DNA of 64,000 nt. Source: Cyclobacteriaceae bacterium. GTDB lineage: Bacteria > Bacteroidota > Bacteroidia > Cytophagales > Cyclobacteriaceae. Under the pieces are notes generated by a model. It saw only the letters and a program-made list of their open reading frames with translations, was not told the origin of the DNA and made no database searches. A program made the translations under genes and the position numbers. Shown here in pieces: positions 42,903 through 53,148 of the stretch; position 1 is the first letter of the stretch, and every line of letters begins with the position of its first letter. Location of the stretch: the NCBI GenBank assembly GCA_025455015.1, contig JALONI010000001.1, forward strand, positions 1-64,000, read 5' to 3'.

Positions 42903-44792
42903 TTATACTTCGGCACCTTCGGGCTCTGTTTGCGGCTCTTTTGCCCCCACCTTATCCATTTCAACACGCAGGTTGTCAATGATGAATTCCTGCCGGTTGG
43001 GCGTGTTTTTACCCATGTAGAACTCCAGTATTTTCACCAGGTGCTTGTCTTTGTCGATCAGGACGGGCTGTAAGCGGATGTCTTCGCCAATGAACGCAGC
43101 AAACTCATCGGGCGAAATCTCGCCCAGCCCTTTGAAGCGGGTGATCTCCGGCTTGCTGCCCAGTTTGTAAACGGCCGCCTGTTTCTCTTCCTCGCTGTAG
43201 CAATAATGGGTTTCCTTTTTGTTGCGCACGCGGAAGAGGGGCGTTTCCAAAATATACACGTGGCCGGCCTTCACCAGGTCGGGGAAGAACTGCAGGAAAA
43301 ATGTCATCAACAACAGGCGTATGTGCATGCCGTCTACGTCTGCATCGGTGGCAATGATCACCTTGTTATAGCGAAGACCGTCCAGCCCGTCTTCGATGTT
43401 GAGCGCATGTTGCAGTAAATTGAATTCTTCGTTTTCGTACACTACCTTTTTGGTAAGGCCATAGCAGTTCAGCGGCTTGCCCCGCAGGCTGAATACGGCC
43501 TGCGTTTCCACATCGCGCGATTTGGTGATGGAGCCGCTGGCCGAATCCCCCTCGGTGATAAAAATCATCGACTCCGCCCCGCGCTCACCCCTTTCATCGT
43601 CAAAGTGAACACGGCAATCGCGCAATTTCTTGTTGTGCAAATTGGCTTTCTTGGCGCGCTCGTTGGCCAGTTTCTTAATGCCGGCAATCTCTTTTCGCTC
43701 GCGTTCGCTCTGCAAAATACGTTTGAGCATGGCCTCGGCCACGATCGGGTTTTTATGCAGAAATATTTCCAATTCCTTGGCCACAAAGTCACCCACGGTG
43801 TTTTTCACCGAAGGGCCATCGGGGGCCATGTTGATGGACCCCAGCTTCGTTTTGGTTTGCGACTCGAACACAGGTTCTTGCACCCGGATGGCCACGGCCG
43901 CAATGATGCTGGCGCGGATGTCAGCCGCATCAAATTCTTTTTTATAGAAGTCGCGCACCCCGCGCACCACCCCTTCGCGAAAGGCGGCCAGGTGTGTGCC
44001 CCCTTGCGTGGTGTTCTGCCCGTTAACGAAAGAATAATATTCTTCGCCATACTGGTTGCCGTGTGTCAAGGCCACCTCGATGTCATCGCCCTTGACGTGG
44101 ATGATGGGGTAGCGGATTTCTTCGGGATCGGATTTTTGTTTGAGCAAATCCAGCAGCCCGTCTTTCGAATAAAACTTGCGCCCGTTGTAATTGATGGTGA
44201 GCCCGGCATTCAAAAAGGCATAGTTCCACATCAGGTCATCCAGGTACTCGGGGATGAAGTGGTAATGTTTGAACATGGTGTTGTCAGGCTCAAACTCCAC
44301 CAGTGTTCCGTTCTTTTCATCCGTTTTGGTTTGCCTGGGGTCATTGACCAGCACGCCCTTTTTGAACTCGGCCAACTTGGTGGCCCCTTCGCGAAAGGCT
44401 TGCACCTTGAAATAATTGGACAGCGCGTTAACGGCTTTGGTACCTACGCCATTCAAGCCCACCGACTTCTGAAACGCGCCCGAGTCGTATTTGGCCCCCG
44501 TGTTGATCTTGGACACCACATCGACCACCTTACCCAATGGAATACCGCGCCCGTAGTCGCGCACCACCACCTTAGAGTCGGTGATCTTCACATCAATGGT
44601 TTTGCCGTAGCCCATCATGTGCTCGTCAATACAGTTGTCGATCACCTCTTTGACCAACACGTAAATGCCATCGTCTTTGCTGGAGCCATCGCCCAACTTA
44701 CCAATGTACATGCCGGGGCGCAAGCGGATGTGCTCACGCCAATCCAACGAGCGAATACTCGACTCGTCATACTGTATCGAATCTTTTGCCAT
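42903..44792 (-). CDS. parE: DNA topoisomerase IV subunit B (ParE)
   Basis: This is a 629-residue GHKL ATPase subunit that works with ParC to decatenate and relax DNA. The ATP-binding region has [25 protein letters not shown] and [16 protein letters not shown]. The transducer and TOPRIM parts include [11 protein letters not shown] and [14 protein letters not shown]. The C-terminal [12 protein letters not shown] is conserved. The length fits ParE, which is shorter than GyrB. ParC lies downstream with the SatD module in between, so the usual parE-parC pair is interrupted here. The start is at 44792. Confidence 0.95.
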   Translation of the reverse strand: MAKDSIQYDESSIRSLDWREHIRLRPGMYIGKLGDGSSKDDGIYVLVKEVIDNCIDEHMMGYGKTIDVKITDSKVVVRDYGRGIPLGKVVDVVSKINTGAKYDSGAFQKSVGLNGVGTKAVNALSNYFKVQAFREGATKLAEFKKGVLVNDPRQTKTDEKNGTLVEFEPDNTMFKHYHFIPEYLDDLMWNYAFLNAGLTINYNGRKFYSKDGLLDLLKQKSDPEEIRYPIIHVKGDDIEVALTHGNQYGEEYYSFVNGQNTTQGGTHLAAFREGVVRGVRDFYKKEFDAADIRASIIAAVAIRVQEPVFESQTKTKLGSINMAPDGPSVKNTVGDFVAKELEIFLHKNPIVAEAMLKRILQSERERKEIAGIKKLANERAKKANLHNKKLRDCRVHFDDERGERGAESMIFITEGDSASGSITKSRDVETQAVFSLRGKPLNCYGLTKKVVYENEEFNLLQHALNIEDGLDGLRYNKVIIATDADVDGMHIRLLLMTFFLQFFPDLVKAGHVYILETPLFRVRNKKETHYCYSEEEKQAAVYKLGSKPEITRFKGLGEISPDEFAAFIGEDIRLQPVLIDKDKHLVKILEFYMGKNTPNRQEFIIDNLRVEMDKVGAKEPQTEPEGAEV

Positions 44793-44995
44793 AATGCCGG
44801 TAAAAAAACGCTGCGAAATAGTTTAAAAAATTCCGTTGCCGGAAGCCTGCAAGTCCAAAAAAATCAGGAATGCGCTTCGAAGAACGCACATTTATTCGGG
44901 AAACCCAACGGCTGACCTCCCCTGCACTTACAAATTTTAGTGAAACAAACCTGCCTAATCAGTTGATTTACAGTTGTTGATTGGCACACCTCCTC

Positions 44996-45424
44996 CTAGG
45001 TCGATTTCTTTTTGCCGAGCACGTACACCACCGGCCAACTGGCGGCCCACACCACCATTAACATCAGGCTGCCGTAAATCAATACGGCCAGGCGACCAAA
45101 ATCAAACTTCTCGCTGCTGTTGAAGATGCTGATGAAGTTGATGGCCATACCGGCAAACAAGTGGAAGCAGGTGATGAGCCCAAACAGCCAGGAACGAAAC
45201 GACTCGCTGCCGTACTTCCAGCGGCCCGCCACAAACGCCAGCACACTGGTAAACGCTACGCACGCCAAAACCGCATAGAATAATCCATCTTTTGAAATGG
45301 TTAGCGGTGAGAGCGATTCCTCCAGCACCAGCGGATCCGGCCAGCCCGCGTACGAGTAGAAAAACAACGCCAGCAAGAGCAGCAGCGAAAAGAACCAAAC
45401 CGCCCTGAAAATTTTTACAATCAT
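44996..45424 (-). CDS. Four-helix membrane protein of unknown function
   Basis: This is a 142-residue protein with four hydrophobic segments: residues about 7-26 (FRAVWFFSLLLLLALFFYSY), 46-65 (LFYAVLACVAFTSVLAF), 78-98 (FGLITCFHLFAGMAINFISI) and 112-135 (VLIYGSLMLMVVWAASWPVVYVLG). A short periplasmic loop follows the first helix, with DPLVLEESLSPLTIS. I recognise no family. The gene is divergent from the sterol-desaturase-like gene at 45466 and about 200 bases from parE, with nothing visible between. Confidence 0.65.
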   Translation of the reverse strand: MIVKIFRAVWFFSLLLLLALFFYSYAGWPDPLVLEESLSPLTISKDGLFYAVLACVAFTSVLAFVAGRWKYGSESFRSWLFGLITCFHLFAGMAINFISIFNSSEKFDFGRLAVLIYGSLMLMVVWAASWPVVYVLGKKKST

Positions 45425-45465
45425 GTGTTTACCTTTGGCAGCGCAAGTTTACGCAAGAAATATCC

Positions 45466-46668
45466 GTGAACCTCAACCCGATCGTTTTGTCTATCCCGGT
45501 TTTTTTCCTGTTGATCGGGATTGAACTGGTGGTGGAGCGCCTTTCGCACCGCCAGCTGTACCGCTTTCCGGACGCCATTGCCAACCTGAGCTGCGGCATC
45601 ACCTCACAAGTATCCGGCCTCTTTATGCGGGTGTTGGCCGTGGGGGTGTATGAGGTACTGTTCCATCAATTTGCCTTTTTTTCACTTGACCGCACCACGT
45701 GGTGGTATTGGCTTGCCCTGTTTCTGCTGGTGGATTTGGCCTACTACTGGGCCCATCGCATGAGCCACGAAATCAATCTGTTTTGGGGAGGGCATGTGGT
45801 CCATCACCAAAGCGAAGACTACAACCTGTCGGTGGCGCTGCGGCAGAGTTCGTTTCAAGTAGTGTGGACGTTTGCCTTTAGCCTGCCCCTGGCGCTGCTG
45901 GGGTTTGAAACCACTGACTTCGTGCTGATCTCTGCTTTCAACACGCTCTATCAGTTTTGGATACATACCGAAACCATCGGCAAACTGGGTTGGTTTGAGT
46001 ATCTTTTCAACACCCCCAGCCACCACCGGGTGCACCATGGCCGCAACCCCAAGTACATTGACAAAAACCACGCAGGCACGTTGATCATCTGGGATCGGCT
46101 TTTTGGCACCTTTCAGGAAGAGGAAGAACGACCTACCTATGGCATCACCAAACCGTTGAACAGTTGGAACGCGGCCTGGGCCAATGTGAGCCACTACCAG
46201 CACATGTGGACTGAGCTGAGGCAAATCGCCTCCGCGAAAGACAAAGTGCGATACCTTTTTGCCAAACCGGGCTGGCTGCCCACCTACCTTGGTGGCTACC
46301 GGGCCGCCCCCGAAATTGAGCCTCACTACCAAAAGTATGACACCCCCGCGCCCGTCAAAATCAGCTACTACGTGCTCTTTCAATACGTAGTCTGCGTGGG
46401 CGTCACGGCTTTCTTGCTGTTCCAACAAAATCAATTCTCGCTCGTTGAAAAGGCAGTGGCTGCTGCGTTGATCTGTTGGTGGGTGACAAACTGTGGGGTG
46501 CTTTTTGAGCAAAAGGCGTGGGTGGTGGCGGCCGAGTGGTTTCGGATGGCGGTGATGACGCTGTGTGCCGCGGGCTGGCTTTACACGTTGGAAGTGCCCG
46601 CGGTGGCGTATGCCGCACCCGCCATGTATGGGTTGGTTTCGTTCTTTTGGTTCAAACGAATAACATGA
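45466..46668 (+). CDS. Sterol desaturase / alkylglycerol monooxygenase-like membrane protein
   Basis: This is a 400-residue membrane di-iron oxygenase-like protein. Its histidine clusters are HRMSHE, HVVHHQSEDYN and SHHRVHHGRNPK, typical of the fatty acid hydroxylase superfamily that coordinates two irons. About seven hydrophobic helices surround them. The start codon is GTG at 45466, giving MNLNPIVLSIPVFF. A TACCTTTG box lies at 45430-45437. The C-terminal half is more hydrophobic than in simple desaturases, which resembles alkylglycerol monooxygenase. The next gene overlaps its stop by 4 bases. The lipid substrate is unknown. Confidence 0.88.
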   Translation: MNLNPIVLSIPVFFLLIGIELVVERLSHRQLYRFPDAIANLSCGITSQVSGLFMRVLAVGVYEVLFHQFAFFSLDRTTWWYWLALFLLVDLAYYWAHRMSHEINLFWGGHVVHHQSEDYNLSVALRQSSFQVVWTFAFSLPLALLGFETTDFVLISAFNTLYQFWIHTETIGKLGWFEYLFNTPSHHRVHHGRNPKYIDKNHAGTLIIWDRLFGTFQEEEERPTYGITKPLNSWNAAWANVSHYQHMWTELRQIASAKDKVRYLFAKPGWLPTYLGGYRAAPEIEPHYQKYDTPAPVKISYYVLFQYVVCVGVTAFLLFQQNQFSLVEKAVAAALICWWVTNCGVLFEQKAWVVAAEWFRMAVMTLCAAGWLYTLEVPAVAYAAPAMYGLVSFFWFKRIT

Positions 46669-47024
46669 AATACTCTTTCTTTCTGGTGCTGTTGATCGCT
46701 GTGGCCTGTGGCAAGCCGCTGCCGGTGCTTGACTCCATCGACCTGGACGCGTGGAAGCGCGACCGCCAAGCCTGCCAGGGTCTGCGCACGCGCGACATAG
46801 AAGTACTCAAAAGCCAGCGCGCCAAGTTGACTTCGCTGACGGAAATGGACATCGTAAAACTGCTGGGGAAACCGGACCAGACGGAGCTCTACAAACGCAA
46901 CCAAAAGTTTTATTACTATTTCTTGGAGCCTTCGGCCGAATGCCCGGGCGGCAGTTCCACCGCGCAACGGCTTACGGTGCGGTTCAATGCGGTGGGGCTA
47001 GCGAAAGAAATTGTCTTTGAATAA
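46665..47024 (+). CDS. Small lipoprotein, BamE/SmpA-like
   Basis: This is a 119-residue protein with a lipobox in LLIAVACGKPLP (Cys17). The mature part has LTEMDIVKLLGKPDQTELYKRNQKFYYYFLE, a pattern of the BamE/OmlA fold in which a D-x-V-x-x-L-G-x-P loop is typical. It is smaller than enterobacterial BamE and may be an outer-membrane lipoprotein of unknown function. The ATG overlaps the stop of the previous gene by 4 bases, so both are coexpressed. Confidence 0.7.
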   Translation: MKYSFFLVLLIAVACGKPLPVLDSIDLDAWKRDRQACQGLRTRDIEVLKSQRAKLTSLTEMDIVKLLGKPDQTELYKRNQKFYYYFLEPSAECPGGSSTAQRLTVRFNAVGLAKEIVFE

Positions 47025-47066
47025 ATACACCTTACCCTTCCACCGCCACCGCGGCAACCCTTAAAA

Positions 47067-47957
47067 ATGAAATCCATAGCAGTAATCGGATCGGGTACCA
47101 TGGGCAACGGCATCGCCCATGTGTTTGCCCAACATGGCTATTCCGTAGCCCTCATTGACATCTCGGAAGAGGCGTTGAAAAAAGCCGTGGCCACCATCGA
47201 TAAAAATCTTGGGCGCCAGGTGGAAAAAGGCGCCATTGATGAATCGGTGCGCCAGGCCGCCCTGGGCCACATCACCACCACCACGTTCATCAAAGAAGGC
47301 GTGAAAAATGCCGACCTCGTAGTGGAGGCGGCCACCGAAAACATCGACTTGAAACTGAAGATATTCAAAGAACTGGACGAAAACACAAAGGCTGGCACCA
47401 TCTTGGCCAGCAACACTTCGTCTATCTCCATCACCAAGATTGCTTCCGTCACCAAAAGTCCCGCCCATGTTATCGGCATGCACTTTATGAACCCCGTGCC
47501 GGTGATGAAACTGGTGGAGGTGATACGCGGCTACAGCACCAGCGATGGCGTGACCCAACAAATCATGGAACTGTCGCGCCACTTGGGCAAGGTGCCCGTA
47601 GAGGTAAACGACTACCCGGGGTTTGTGGCCAACCGCATTTTAATGCCCATGATCAACGAGGCCATTTACAGCCTGTACGAAGGAGTGGCGGGCGTTCAAG
47701 AAATCGATACGGTGATGAAACTGGGTATGGCGCACCCCATGGGGCCGTTGCAACTGGCCGACTTTATCGGGCTGGACGTGTGCCTGTCGATCTTAAACGT
47801 GCTGCGCGATGGGTTTGGAAATCCCAAATACGCCCCTTGCCCCTTGCTGGTGAACATGGTGCAGGCGGGCCATAAGGGCGTGAAAAGCGGAAGCGGCTTT
47901 TATCAATACAAAGCGGGCAGCAAAGAATTGGAAGTGGCCGAACGGTTCAAAAAATGA
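47067..47957 (+). CDS. 3-hydroxybutyryl-CoA dehydrogenase-like enzyme
   Basis: This is a 296-residue 3-hydroxyacyl-CoA dehydrogenase, likely NAD+-linked. The Rossmann loop is AVIGSGTMGNGIAHVFA (GxGxMG), and the catalytic His and adjacent Asn lie in IGMHFMNPVPVMKLVEV. The C-terminal MAHPMGPLQLADFIGLD is diagnostic. It is a stand-alone form, as in butyrate metabolism or PaaH-like reactions, with no fused hydratase. The 101-aa membrane gene overlaps its stop by 4 bases. A PaaG-like isomerase is encoded elsewhere in the window (9492-10280), but no paa cluster is evident. Confidence 0.94.
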   Translation: MKSIAVIGSGTMGNGIAHVFAQHGYSVALIDISEEALKKAVATIDKNLGRQVEKGAIDESVRQAALGHITTTTFIKEGVKNADLVVEAATENIDLKLKIFKELDENTKAGTILASNTSSISITKIASVTKSPAHVIGMHFMNPVPVMKLVEVIRGYSTSDGVTQQIMELSRHLGKVPVEVNDYPGFVANRILMPMINEAIYSLYEGVAGVQEIDTVMKLGMAHPMGPLQLADFIGLDVCLSILNVLRDGFGNPKYAPCPLLVNMVQAGHKGVKSGSGFYQYKAGSKELEVAERFKK

Positions 47958-48259
47958 CCGACCTGGAAGAACGTTTCATTCGCTTTTGGGGCGAGAAGCG
48001 AAAGCGCGGCAAATGGCACTATTCGTTCAGGCATGGGGTACTCCTTTTTGCGTGGCCGGCTTTTGTGTTGGCCGAATTTTTCAAGTACTGCACGCGGCCT
48101 GCCGACTACGCGCACGACCCCCAAAGGCTGCTGGTCGGATGGCTCATTTACACGTCCTTGGGCTTTCTCACGTTTGGCCTATTGATGTGGAGCACCCAGG
48201 AAAAGCGGTACCAAAAACTGCGCGCCCGGCAGCCAAACGAACCCGCTGACAACAAGTAA
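47954..48259 (+). CDS. 101-aa membrane protein of unknown function
   Basis: This is a 101-residue protein with a polar, basic N terminus (MTDLEERFIRFWGEKRKRGKWHY-like beginning). It has two hydrophobic helices, at about residues 28-46 (GVLLFAWPAFVLAEFF) and 62-80 (LVGWLIYTSLGFLTFGLLMW), and a charged C terminus. It overlaps the hydroxyacyl-CoA dehydrogenase gene by 4 bases, so translation is coupled. I recognise no family. Confidence 0.65.
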   Translation: MTDLEERFIRFWGEKRKRGKWHYSFRHGVLLFAWPAFVLAEFFKYCTRPADYAHDPQRLLVGWLIYTSLGFLTFGLLMWSTQEKRYQKLRARQPNEPADNK

Positions 48260-48329
48260 GGGGCCGAAGCCACGCATCCAAAAAAAGGAACATGGAAGCG
48301 GCCCCCTACGGAAGGGAAACCCGAAGCCC

Positions 48330-48704
48330 TTATTTTTTAAGCAAGTCGCGTATCTCGGTCAGCAGTTGAATATCCGCGGGCGGGGCGGCCGGGGCCGCAG
48401 GCGCTGCCTCCTCTTTCTTTTTGGCAGCATTGACCCCTTTTACAATCAAAAACAGCACAAACGCAATGATGATGAAGTTGATGGTAGCGGCCAGGAATTT
48501 GCCATATTTGACCGCGCCCAAAGCCGTGAGGTCTTCCAGTTTGCTCAAATTGGCCGCCTCCAGCGCGGGCTTGAGGAGAAGCGGAGTAATCACATCATTG
48601 ATGAGAGAGGTAACAATGGCCCCAAAGGCACCGCCAATAATCACGCCAATGGCAAGGTCGATTACGTTGCCCCGCATGGCAAAGGCCTTGAATTCTTTTA
48701 GCAT
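48330..48704 (-). CDS. mscL: Large-conductance mechanosensitive channel MscL
   Basis: This 124-residue pore protein opens under membrane tension to release solutes. The N-terminal signature [30 protein letters not shown] and two membrane helices (the second at about residues 72-92) are intact. The C-terminal cytoplasmic helix follows an Ala/Pro-rich linker. The length is slightly short of E. coli MscL but normal for Bacteroidota. It is convergent with the upstream small membrane gene, with no clear terminator. Confidence 0.97.
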   Translation of the reverse strand: MLKEFKAFAMRGNVIDLAIGVIIGGAFGAIVTSLINDVITPLLLKPALEAANLSKLEDLTALGAVKYGKFLAATINFIIIAFVLFLIVKGVNAAKKKEEAAPAAPAAPPADIQLLTEIRDLLKK

Positions 48705-48790
48705 AGGTTGAAATGTTTAGGTAAGATTTTCGCGAAAATAGGACTTATTTGTATCCCCCGAAAACCTACTTTTGTCACGCTGCCCCCCCA

Positions 48791-51019
48791 ATGACCGTTC
48801 CGAAAGACCCTGTGCAACTGACCCGTGCCGTGGAGCATTCCACCGGGGTAATCGTCTTTTCGCTGGACAAAAACTACTGCTATACCTCCTTTAGCGAGTC
48901 GCACAGAATCGTTATCAAAAAAATATGGGGTGTGACGATTGAAGAGGGCCTGTGCATGTTGAATTTTTTGCCCGAACCCGACCGCTCAAAGGCCAAAGCC
49001 AATTTTGACCGGGCCTTGGCCGGTGAGCACTTTACGCAAATCGAAGAGTACGGAGACGAGAAGCTACAGCGCTCGTTTTGGGAAGACCGCTACGACCCTA
49101 TTTACGATGAGACAGGACAGGTAGACGGAGTGGTGGTTTTTGTGCTGGACGTCACCGAGCGCATGCGCTCTATCCGCAAAATCGAAGAATTGGAATCGCG
49201 CCTTTCATTGGCGATGGAAGCCGGCCAAATCGGGGTTTGGGAATGGAAGATCGAAACCCAAAAGGTGTACTGGTCACCCAACATCTACACCATGGTGGGC
49301 ATAGCACCCGAAGATTTTGACGGCTCTTTTGAGCAATACCTGAAGATCATCCATCCGGACGACCGTACCCATTTGCTGCAGGCACTTGAGCAAACAATGG
49401 AACAAAACCAGCCTTACGCAACGGAACACCGTGCCCTCGGCAACAATGGCTCAGTACGTTGGTTTTCGGGCCGTGGCGAAGTGATACGTGATGCCGCAGG
49501 GGCCCCCGTGCGCATGCTGGGCACCGTACAGGACATTACCAACCAAAAAAACGCGCAGTTGGCCAGCCGGGACTGGCAGGTTCGCTACGACCTCATCGTG
49601 GACTCCTCCCAGCAGATCATCTACGACTACCACGTGGCCTCCGGCAACATTATTTGGGGTGGCAACACCAAAGCCGTGCTCGATTTTGAAACGCACGAAA
49701 TGGGCGGCCTGGACCAATGGGTGGAAATGATCCACCCCGATGACCGGGCCAAAACCTTGGCTGCGCTGGAACACGCCAAGGCAACCGAGCGGAAATTTGA
49801 CGTCAGCTATCGGTTTCAGACGCGCAGCGGCCGGTACGTGACCGTGCAAGACCGCGGTTTTTTTGTGGCCAATGAACACGGTGAAATCGGGCGCATGCTC
49901 GGGGTGATGGAAGACATCACCGAACAAGAACTAACCGCCCACCAACTGCGCGAAAGCGAACTGCGCTACCGCACCCTGCAAGAGGCTTCGTTTGGAGGCA
50001 TTGGCATCCACGACCAAGGTATCATTTTGGAATGCAACCAGGGCCTGAGCGACATCACGGGCTACAGCCGTGATGAACTCATCGGCATGAACGGCCTGCT
50101 GCTGTGCGCACCCGAGTACCACAACCTGATTCGTGAGAAGATCAACATGCAAGACTCGCAACCCTATGATGCCGAAGGCATACGCAAAGACGGGTCTCGC
50201 TATTTCTTGGAGATTCACGGCAAATCCATCCCCTACCAGGGCAAAGTGGTGCGGGTAACGGAGTTCCGCGACATCACCGCCCGCAAGCTCACCGAGCAGA
50301 AAATCAGCGAACAAAACGCGCGCCTGGTGGCCATTGCGGACGATCTGAAAAATAAAAACGAGCAGTTGGAGGAGTTTACCCAGATTGTGTCGCACAACCT
50401 GCGCTCGCCCATTACCAACAGCTTAACGTTGCTGGATTTTTACGACAGCACGCTGGACGAGACCGAACGCGCCACGTTTATCAAAATGCTGCGCGACTCC
50501 GTCTCAAAGATGTTTTCAAACCTGACCGAGCTCAACGAAGTTCTCAAAATCAAACAAAATAAAAATATTGAGCGGCAGCGGTTGCGCTTTGACACCCAGT
50601 TGGACGAGGTGTCGAAGATGCTCAACGCCAAAATCGTGGAGTCGGGGGCGGTGATTCAGGCAGACTTTGACGTACCCGAGATCACCTACCCGGCCATCTA
50701 CCTCGAAAGCATTTTGCTGAACCTGATCAGCAACGCCATCAAATACCGCCATCCGCAGCGCAAGCCGGTAATCCACCTGCTCACGCGCCAAAGCGGCAAA
50801 AACGTGGTGCTGGAAGTGGTGGACAATGGCCTGGGCATCAATTTGAAACGCTACGGGCATCACGTGTTCAAATTGCGAAAAACCTTTCATGACCACCCCG
50901 ACAGCCGGGGCATTGGCCTGTTCCTGGTGAAAAACCAAATAGAAACCTTGGGGGGCTCCATTGCGTTGAGCAGCGAGGAGGGAAAAGGAAGTGTATTTAC
51001 CATAACGTTTGCAGCATGA
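48791..51019 (+). CDS. PAS-domain sensor histidine kinase
   Basis: This is a 742-residue soluble kinase with no membrane helices. Four PAS domains occupy about residues 1-510, with PAC-like tails (GTVQDIT, GVMEDITEQE, EFRDITARKLTEQK). The histidine phosphotransfer motif is QIVSHNLRSPI with His535. The ATPase part has NLISNAIKYRHP, EVVDNGLGINL and GIGLFLVKNQIETLGG. It is an orphan-type cytosolic sensor. Its response regulator overlaps the stop codon by 4 bases, so the two are partners. A TACTTTTG box lies near 48767. Confidence 0.93.
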   Translation: MTVPKDPVQLTRAVEHSTGVIVFSLDKNYCYTSFSESHRIVIKKIWGVTIEEGLCMLNFLPEPDRSKAKANFDRALAGEHFTQIEEYGDEKLQRSFWEDRYDPIYDETGQVDGVVVFVLDVTERMRSIRKIEELESRLSLAMEAGQIGVWEWKIETQKVYWSPNIYTMVGIAPEDFDGSFEQYLKIIHPDDRTHLLQALEQTMEQNQPYATEHRALGNNGSVRWFSGRGEVIRDAAGAPVRMLGTVQDITNQKNAQLASRDWQVRYDLIVDSSQQIIYDYHVASGNIIWGGNTKAVLDFETHEMGGLDQWVEMIHPDDRAKTLAALEHAKATERKFDVSYRFQTRSGRYVTVQDRGFFVANEHGEIGRMLGVMEDITEQELTAHQLRESELRYRTLQEASFGGIGIHDQGIILECNQGLSDITGYSRDELIGMNGLLLCAPEYHNLIREKINMQDSQPYDAEGIRKDGSRYFLEIHGKSIPYQGKVVRVTEFRDITARKLTEQKISEQNARLVAIADDLKNKNEQLEEFTQIVSHNLRSPITNSLTLLDFYDSTLDETERATFIKMLRDSVSKMFSNLTELNEVLKIKQNKNIERQRLRFDTQLDEVSKMLNAKIVESGAVIQADFDVPEITYPAIYLESILLNLISNAIKYRHPQRKPVIHLLTRQSGKNVVLEVVDNGLGINLKRYGHHVFKLRKTFHDHPDSRGIGLFLVKNQIETLGGSIALSSEEGKGSVFTITFAA

Positions 51020-51420
51020 GTGAGCCTGTACAGCCGACCGTAGCCGTGGTAGACGATGATCCGATTTTTCAGTTCACCGCCATGCGCACGCTCCAAAATG
51101 TAAAGCTGGCCACCCCGGTCATGCAGTTTTCTAACGGGCGCGAGATTCTCAACTACCTGCGCGACCATGCCGAAGACCCGGCCCACCTGCCTGATATCAT
51201 TTTTCTGGACATCAACATGCCGCTGATGGATGGATGGATGTTTTTGGACGACTTCCACACCGTGCGCGAGTCATTGGCCAAGCCCATCACCATTTACATG
51301 GTCAGTTCCTCCATTGACATGCGCGACATAGACAAAGCCCGTGAAAACCCGCTGGTGGCAGACTATGTGGTGAAGCCCGTAAGCCCTGAGCGGTTTTCGG
51401 AATTGCTGCGAATTGTGTAA
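51016..51420 (+). CDS. Single-domain response regulator
   Basis: This is a 134-residue receiver-only protein without an output domain. The phospho-acceptor is Asp65 in IIFLDINMPLMDGW. VVDDDPIFQF supplies the acidic pocket and YVVKPVSPERF the conserved Lys. Single-domain receivers usually pass phosphate to another protein or act by protein contact. It is coupled to the PAS kinase through a 4-base overlap. It ends 11 bases before the convergent DUF3108 gene. Confidence 0.92.
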   Translation: MSEPVQPTVAVVDDDPIFQFTAMRTLQNVKLATPVMQFSNGREILNYLRDHAEDPAHLPDIIFLDINMPLMDGWMFLDDFHTVRESLAKPITIYMVSSSIDMRDIDKARENPLVADYVVKPVSPERFSELLRIV

Positions 51421-51431
51421 GGCGCGGCCGG

Positions 51432-52250
51432 TCAGTGCTGCACCACGCGCAATTGGTTGCGAAGCCCCTTGAACGATGTTAGCTCAATGCCCGTGCTGCC
51501 GATGAACATCTTGGCCTGAATCCGCACGGGTATTTTGTTCCTGTCATCCGAGATCCAACAGGTAACTGAATTTTCCCCGTCAAACACCTTGTTATCGGGC
51601 ATTACGGGCACGAGTTTCAGGCAGGGTATTTTCCCGATTTTGGTATTGACGCTTTCTTTGCCCTTGTACATGATTTTGAGGCTGTAGGCGGTATCCTCAA
51701 AAAAACCGGATACCGTCAGCGTATCGCCCACGTTGTATTTTTTGAAATCGATCACACGCAGGTACATAAATCCGGCTACCATGTCGCGCACGTGTTCGGG
51801 TGTCTTGTAATACTTTGGCTGGCTAAACTTGCCGGTTTTGCCATCCATTTCTTTCACCTCCGCCTCGTGTTTGCGGTGATCAAACGTGACGATCTCGTCT
51901 TTGCGGTATTTCCCCTCGCGTATTTTGCGATAGGCCACGTGCGTGACCAACGCGGCTGTGTCCAGATAAGCGCCCCACTGGTCCTGCACTTTTGTTACCC
52001 AGGCCACCATGCCGCTGGTAGCCCCGTAGGCATCTACTTTGTAACACGGCCGCTCGTTTATCTGATAGATCTTGGGCTCAATTTTGGTGGTGGCCTGGCC
52101 AACGGTAAAAATCCCGAAGTTCACGCGGTAGTTGAGCACCTCGCCCGTACTAAAACTGGTGTTGTTCACCGAGGGGAAAAGCGTATCTGTGCCAAGGGTG
52201 AATGAACCCAAGCCTACGACCAGCAACACCCCGATAAACCACCGTTTCAT
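51432..52250 (-). CDS. DUF3108 domain-containing secreted protein
   Basis: This is a 272-residue exported protein with a signal peptide of basic start and hydrophobic core (MKRWFIGVLLVVGLGSF). Its hallmarks are FSTGEVLNYRVNFGIFTVGQATTKI, CYKVDAYGATSGMVAWV and CWISDDRNKIPVRIQAKMFIG. This is the DUF3108 pattern of a periplasmic beta-sheet protein of unknown function. The start is either 52250 or 52259. It lies upstream of nothing on its strand except dapD, 51 bases away. Confidence 0.88.
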   Translation of the reverse strand: MKRWFIGVLLVVGLGSFTLGTDTLFPSVNNTSFSTGEVLNYRVNFGIFTVGQATTKIEPKIYQINERPCYKVDAYGATSGMVAWVTKVQDQWGAYLDTAALVTHVAYRKIREGKYRKDEIVTFDHRKHEAEVKEMDGKTGKFSQPKYYKTPEHVRDMVAGFMYLRVIDFKKYNVGDTLTVSGFFEDTAYSLKIMYKGKESVNTKIGKIPCLKLVPVMPDNKVFDGENSVTCWISDDRNKIPVRIQAKMFIGSTGIELTSFKGLRNQLRVVQH

Positions 52251-52301
52251 GGCAAGCAAAGTTAAAAACTTACCGAACGTTAGACAAAGCCTGTGCCAAG
52301 C

Positions 52302-53114
52302 CTACACAGAAACTTGATTTTCGCGTAATGCGTCATTTAATGACGTCTTTTTGTCGGTGCTTTCCTTGCGTTTGCCGATGATGAGGGCGCAGGGCACCTG
52401 AAAATCGCCCGCGGGAAAGGATTTCGTATAGCTGCCGGGTATGACTACCGATCGCTCTGGCACGTAGTTTTTGTATTCCACGGGCGCGGGGCCTGTGACG
52501 TCAATGATTTTGGAGCTGCCCGTCAAGACCACGTTGGCGCCCAACACCGCCTCCTTGCCTACCCGCACGCCCTCTACCAGGATGCAGCGCGACCCGATGA
52601 AGGCGTTGTCTTCGATGATGACGGGTGCGGCCTGCACCGGTTCGAGCACACCCCCAATACCCACGCCACCGCTCAAGTGCACATTCTTGCCTATCTGCGC
52701 ACAGCTTCCCACCGTGGCCCAGGTGTCCACCATGGTGCCCTCGTCCACGTAGGCGCCAATGTTCACATACGAGGGCATGAGTATCACCCCTTTGCTCACG
52801 TAACTGCCGTGGCGCGCCAGGGCGTGAGGCACCACGCGCACACCCAACTCGCGGTAGTTTCGCTTCAACGCGATTTTATCATGAAACTCAAAGGGCCCCA
52901 CTTCAATTACCTCCATCGATTGAATGGGGAAGTACAGAATGACCGCTTTTTTGATCCATTCATGTACCTGCCATCCCGTGCCTACCGGCTCGGCTACACG
53001 CAACTGACCTTTGTCCAGCAGTGCCACTACTTCGCGAATGGCCTGCTGCGTAGTGGATTCTTTCAATCGTTCGCGGTTGGTCCACGCGGCTTCAATCAGG
53101 GCTTTCAGTTCCAT
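52302..53114 (-). CDS. dapD: Tetrahydrodipicolinate N-succinyltransferase DapD
   Basis: This 270-residue enzyme transfers succinyl from CoA to tetrahydrodipicolinate in lysine and meso-diaminopimelate synthesis. The N-terminal helical region precedes a left-handed beta-helix with hexapeptide repeats, as in VNIGAYVDEGTMVDTWATVGSCAQIG, VHLSGGVGIGGVLEP and EGVRVGKEAVLGANVVL. The C-terminal part (ALIIGKRKEST) closes the helix. The length is typical. The adjacent divergent gene is a glycosyltransferase. Confidence 0.96.
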   Translation of the reverse strand: MELKALIEAAWTNRERLKESTTQQAIREVVALLDKGQLRVAEPVGTGWQVHEWIKKAVILYFPIQSMEVIEVGPFEFHDKIALKRNYRELGVRVVPHALARHGSYVSKGVILMPSYVNIGAYVDEGTMVDTWATVGSCAQIGKNVHLSGGVGIGGVLEPVQAAPVIIEDNAFIGSRCILVEGVRVGKEAVLGANVVLTGSSKIIDVTGPAPVEYKNYVPERSVVIPGSYTKSFPAGDFQVPCALIIGKRKESTDKKTSLNDALRENQVSV

Positions 53115-53148
53115 CTTTTTCGCTTACTTTTAAATCGGGCTGCAAGAA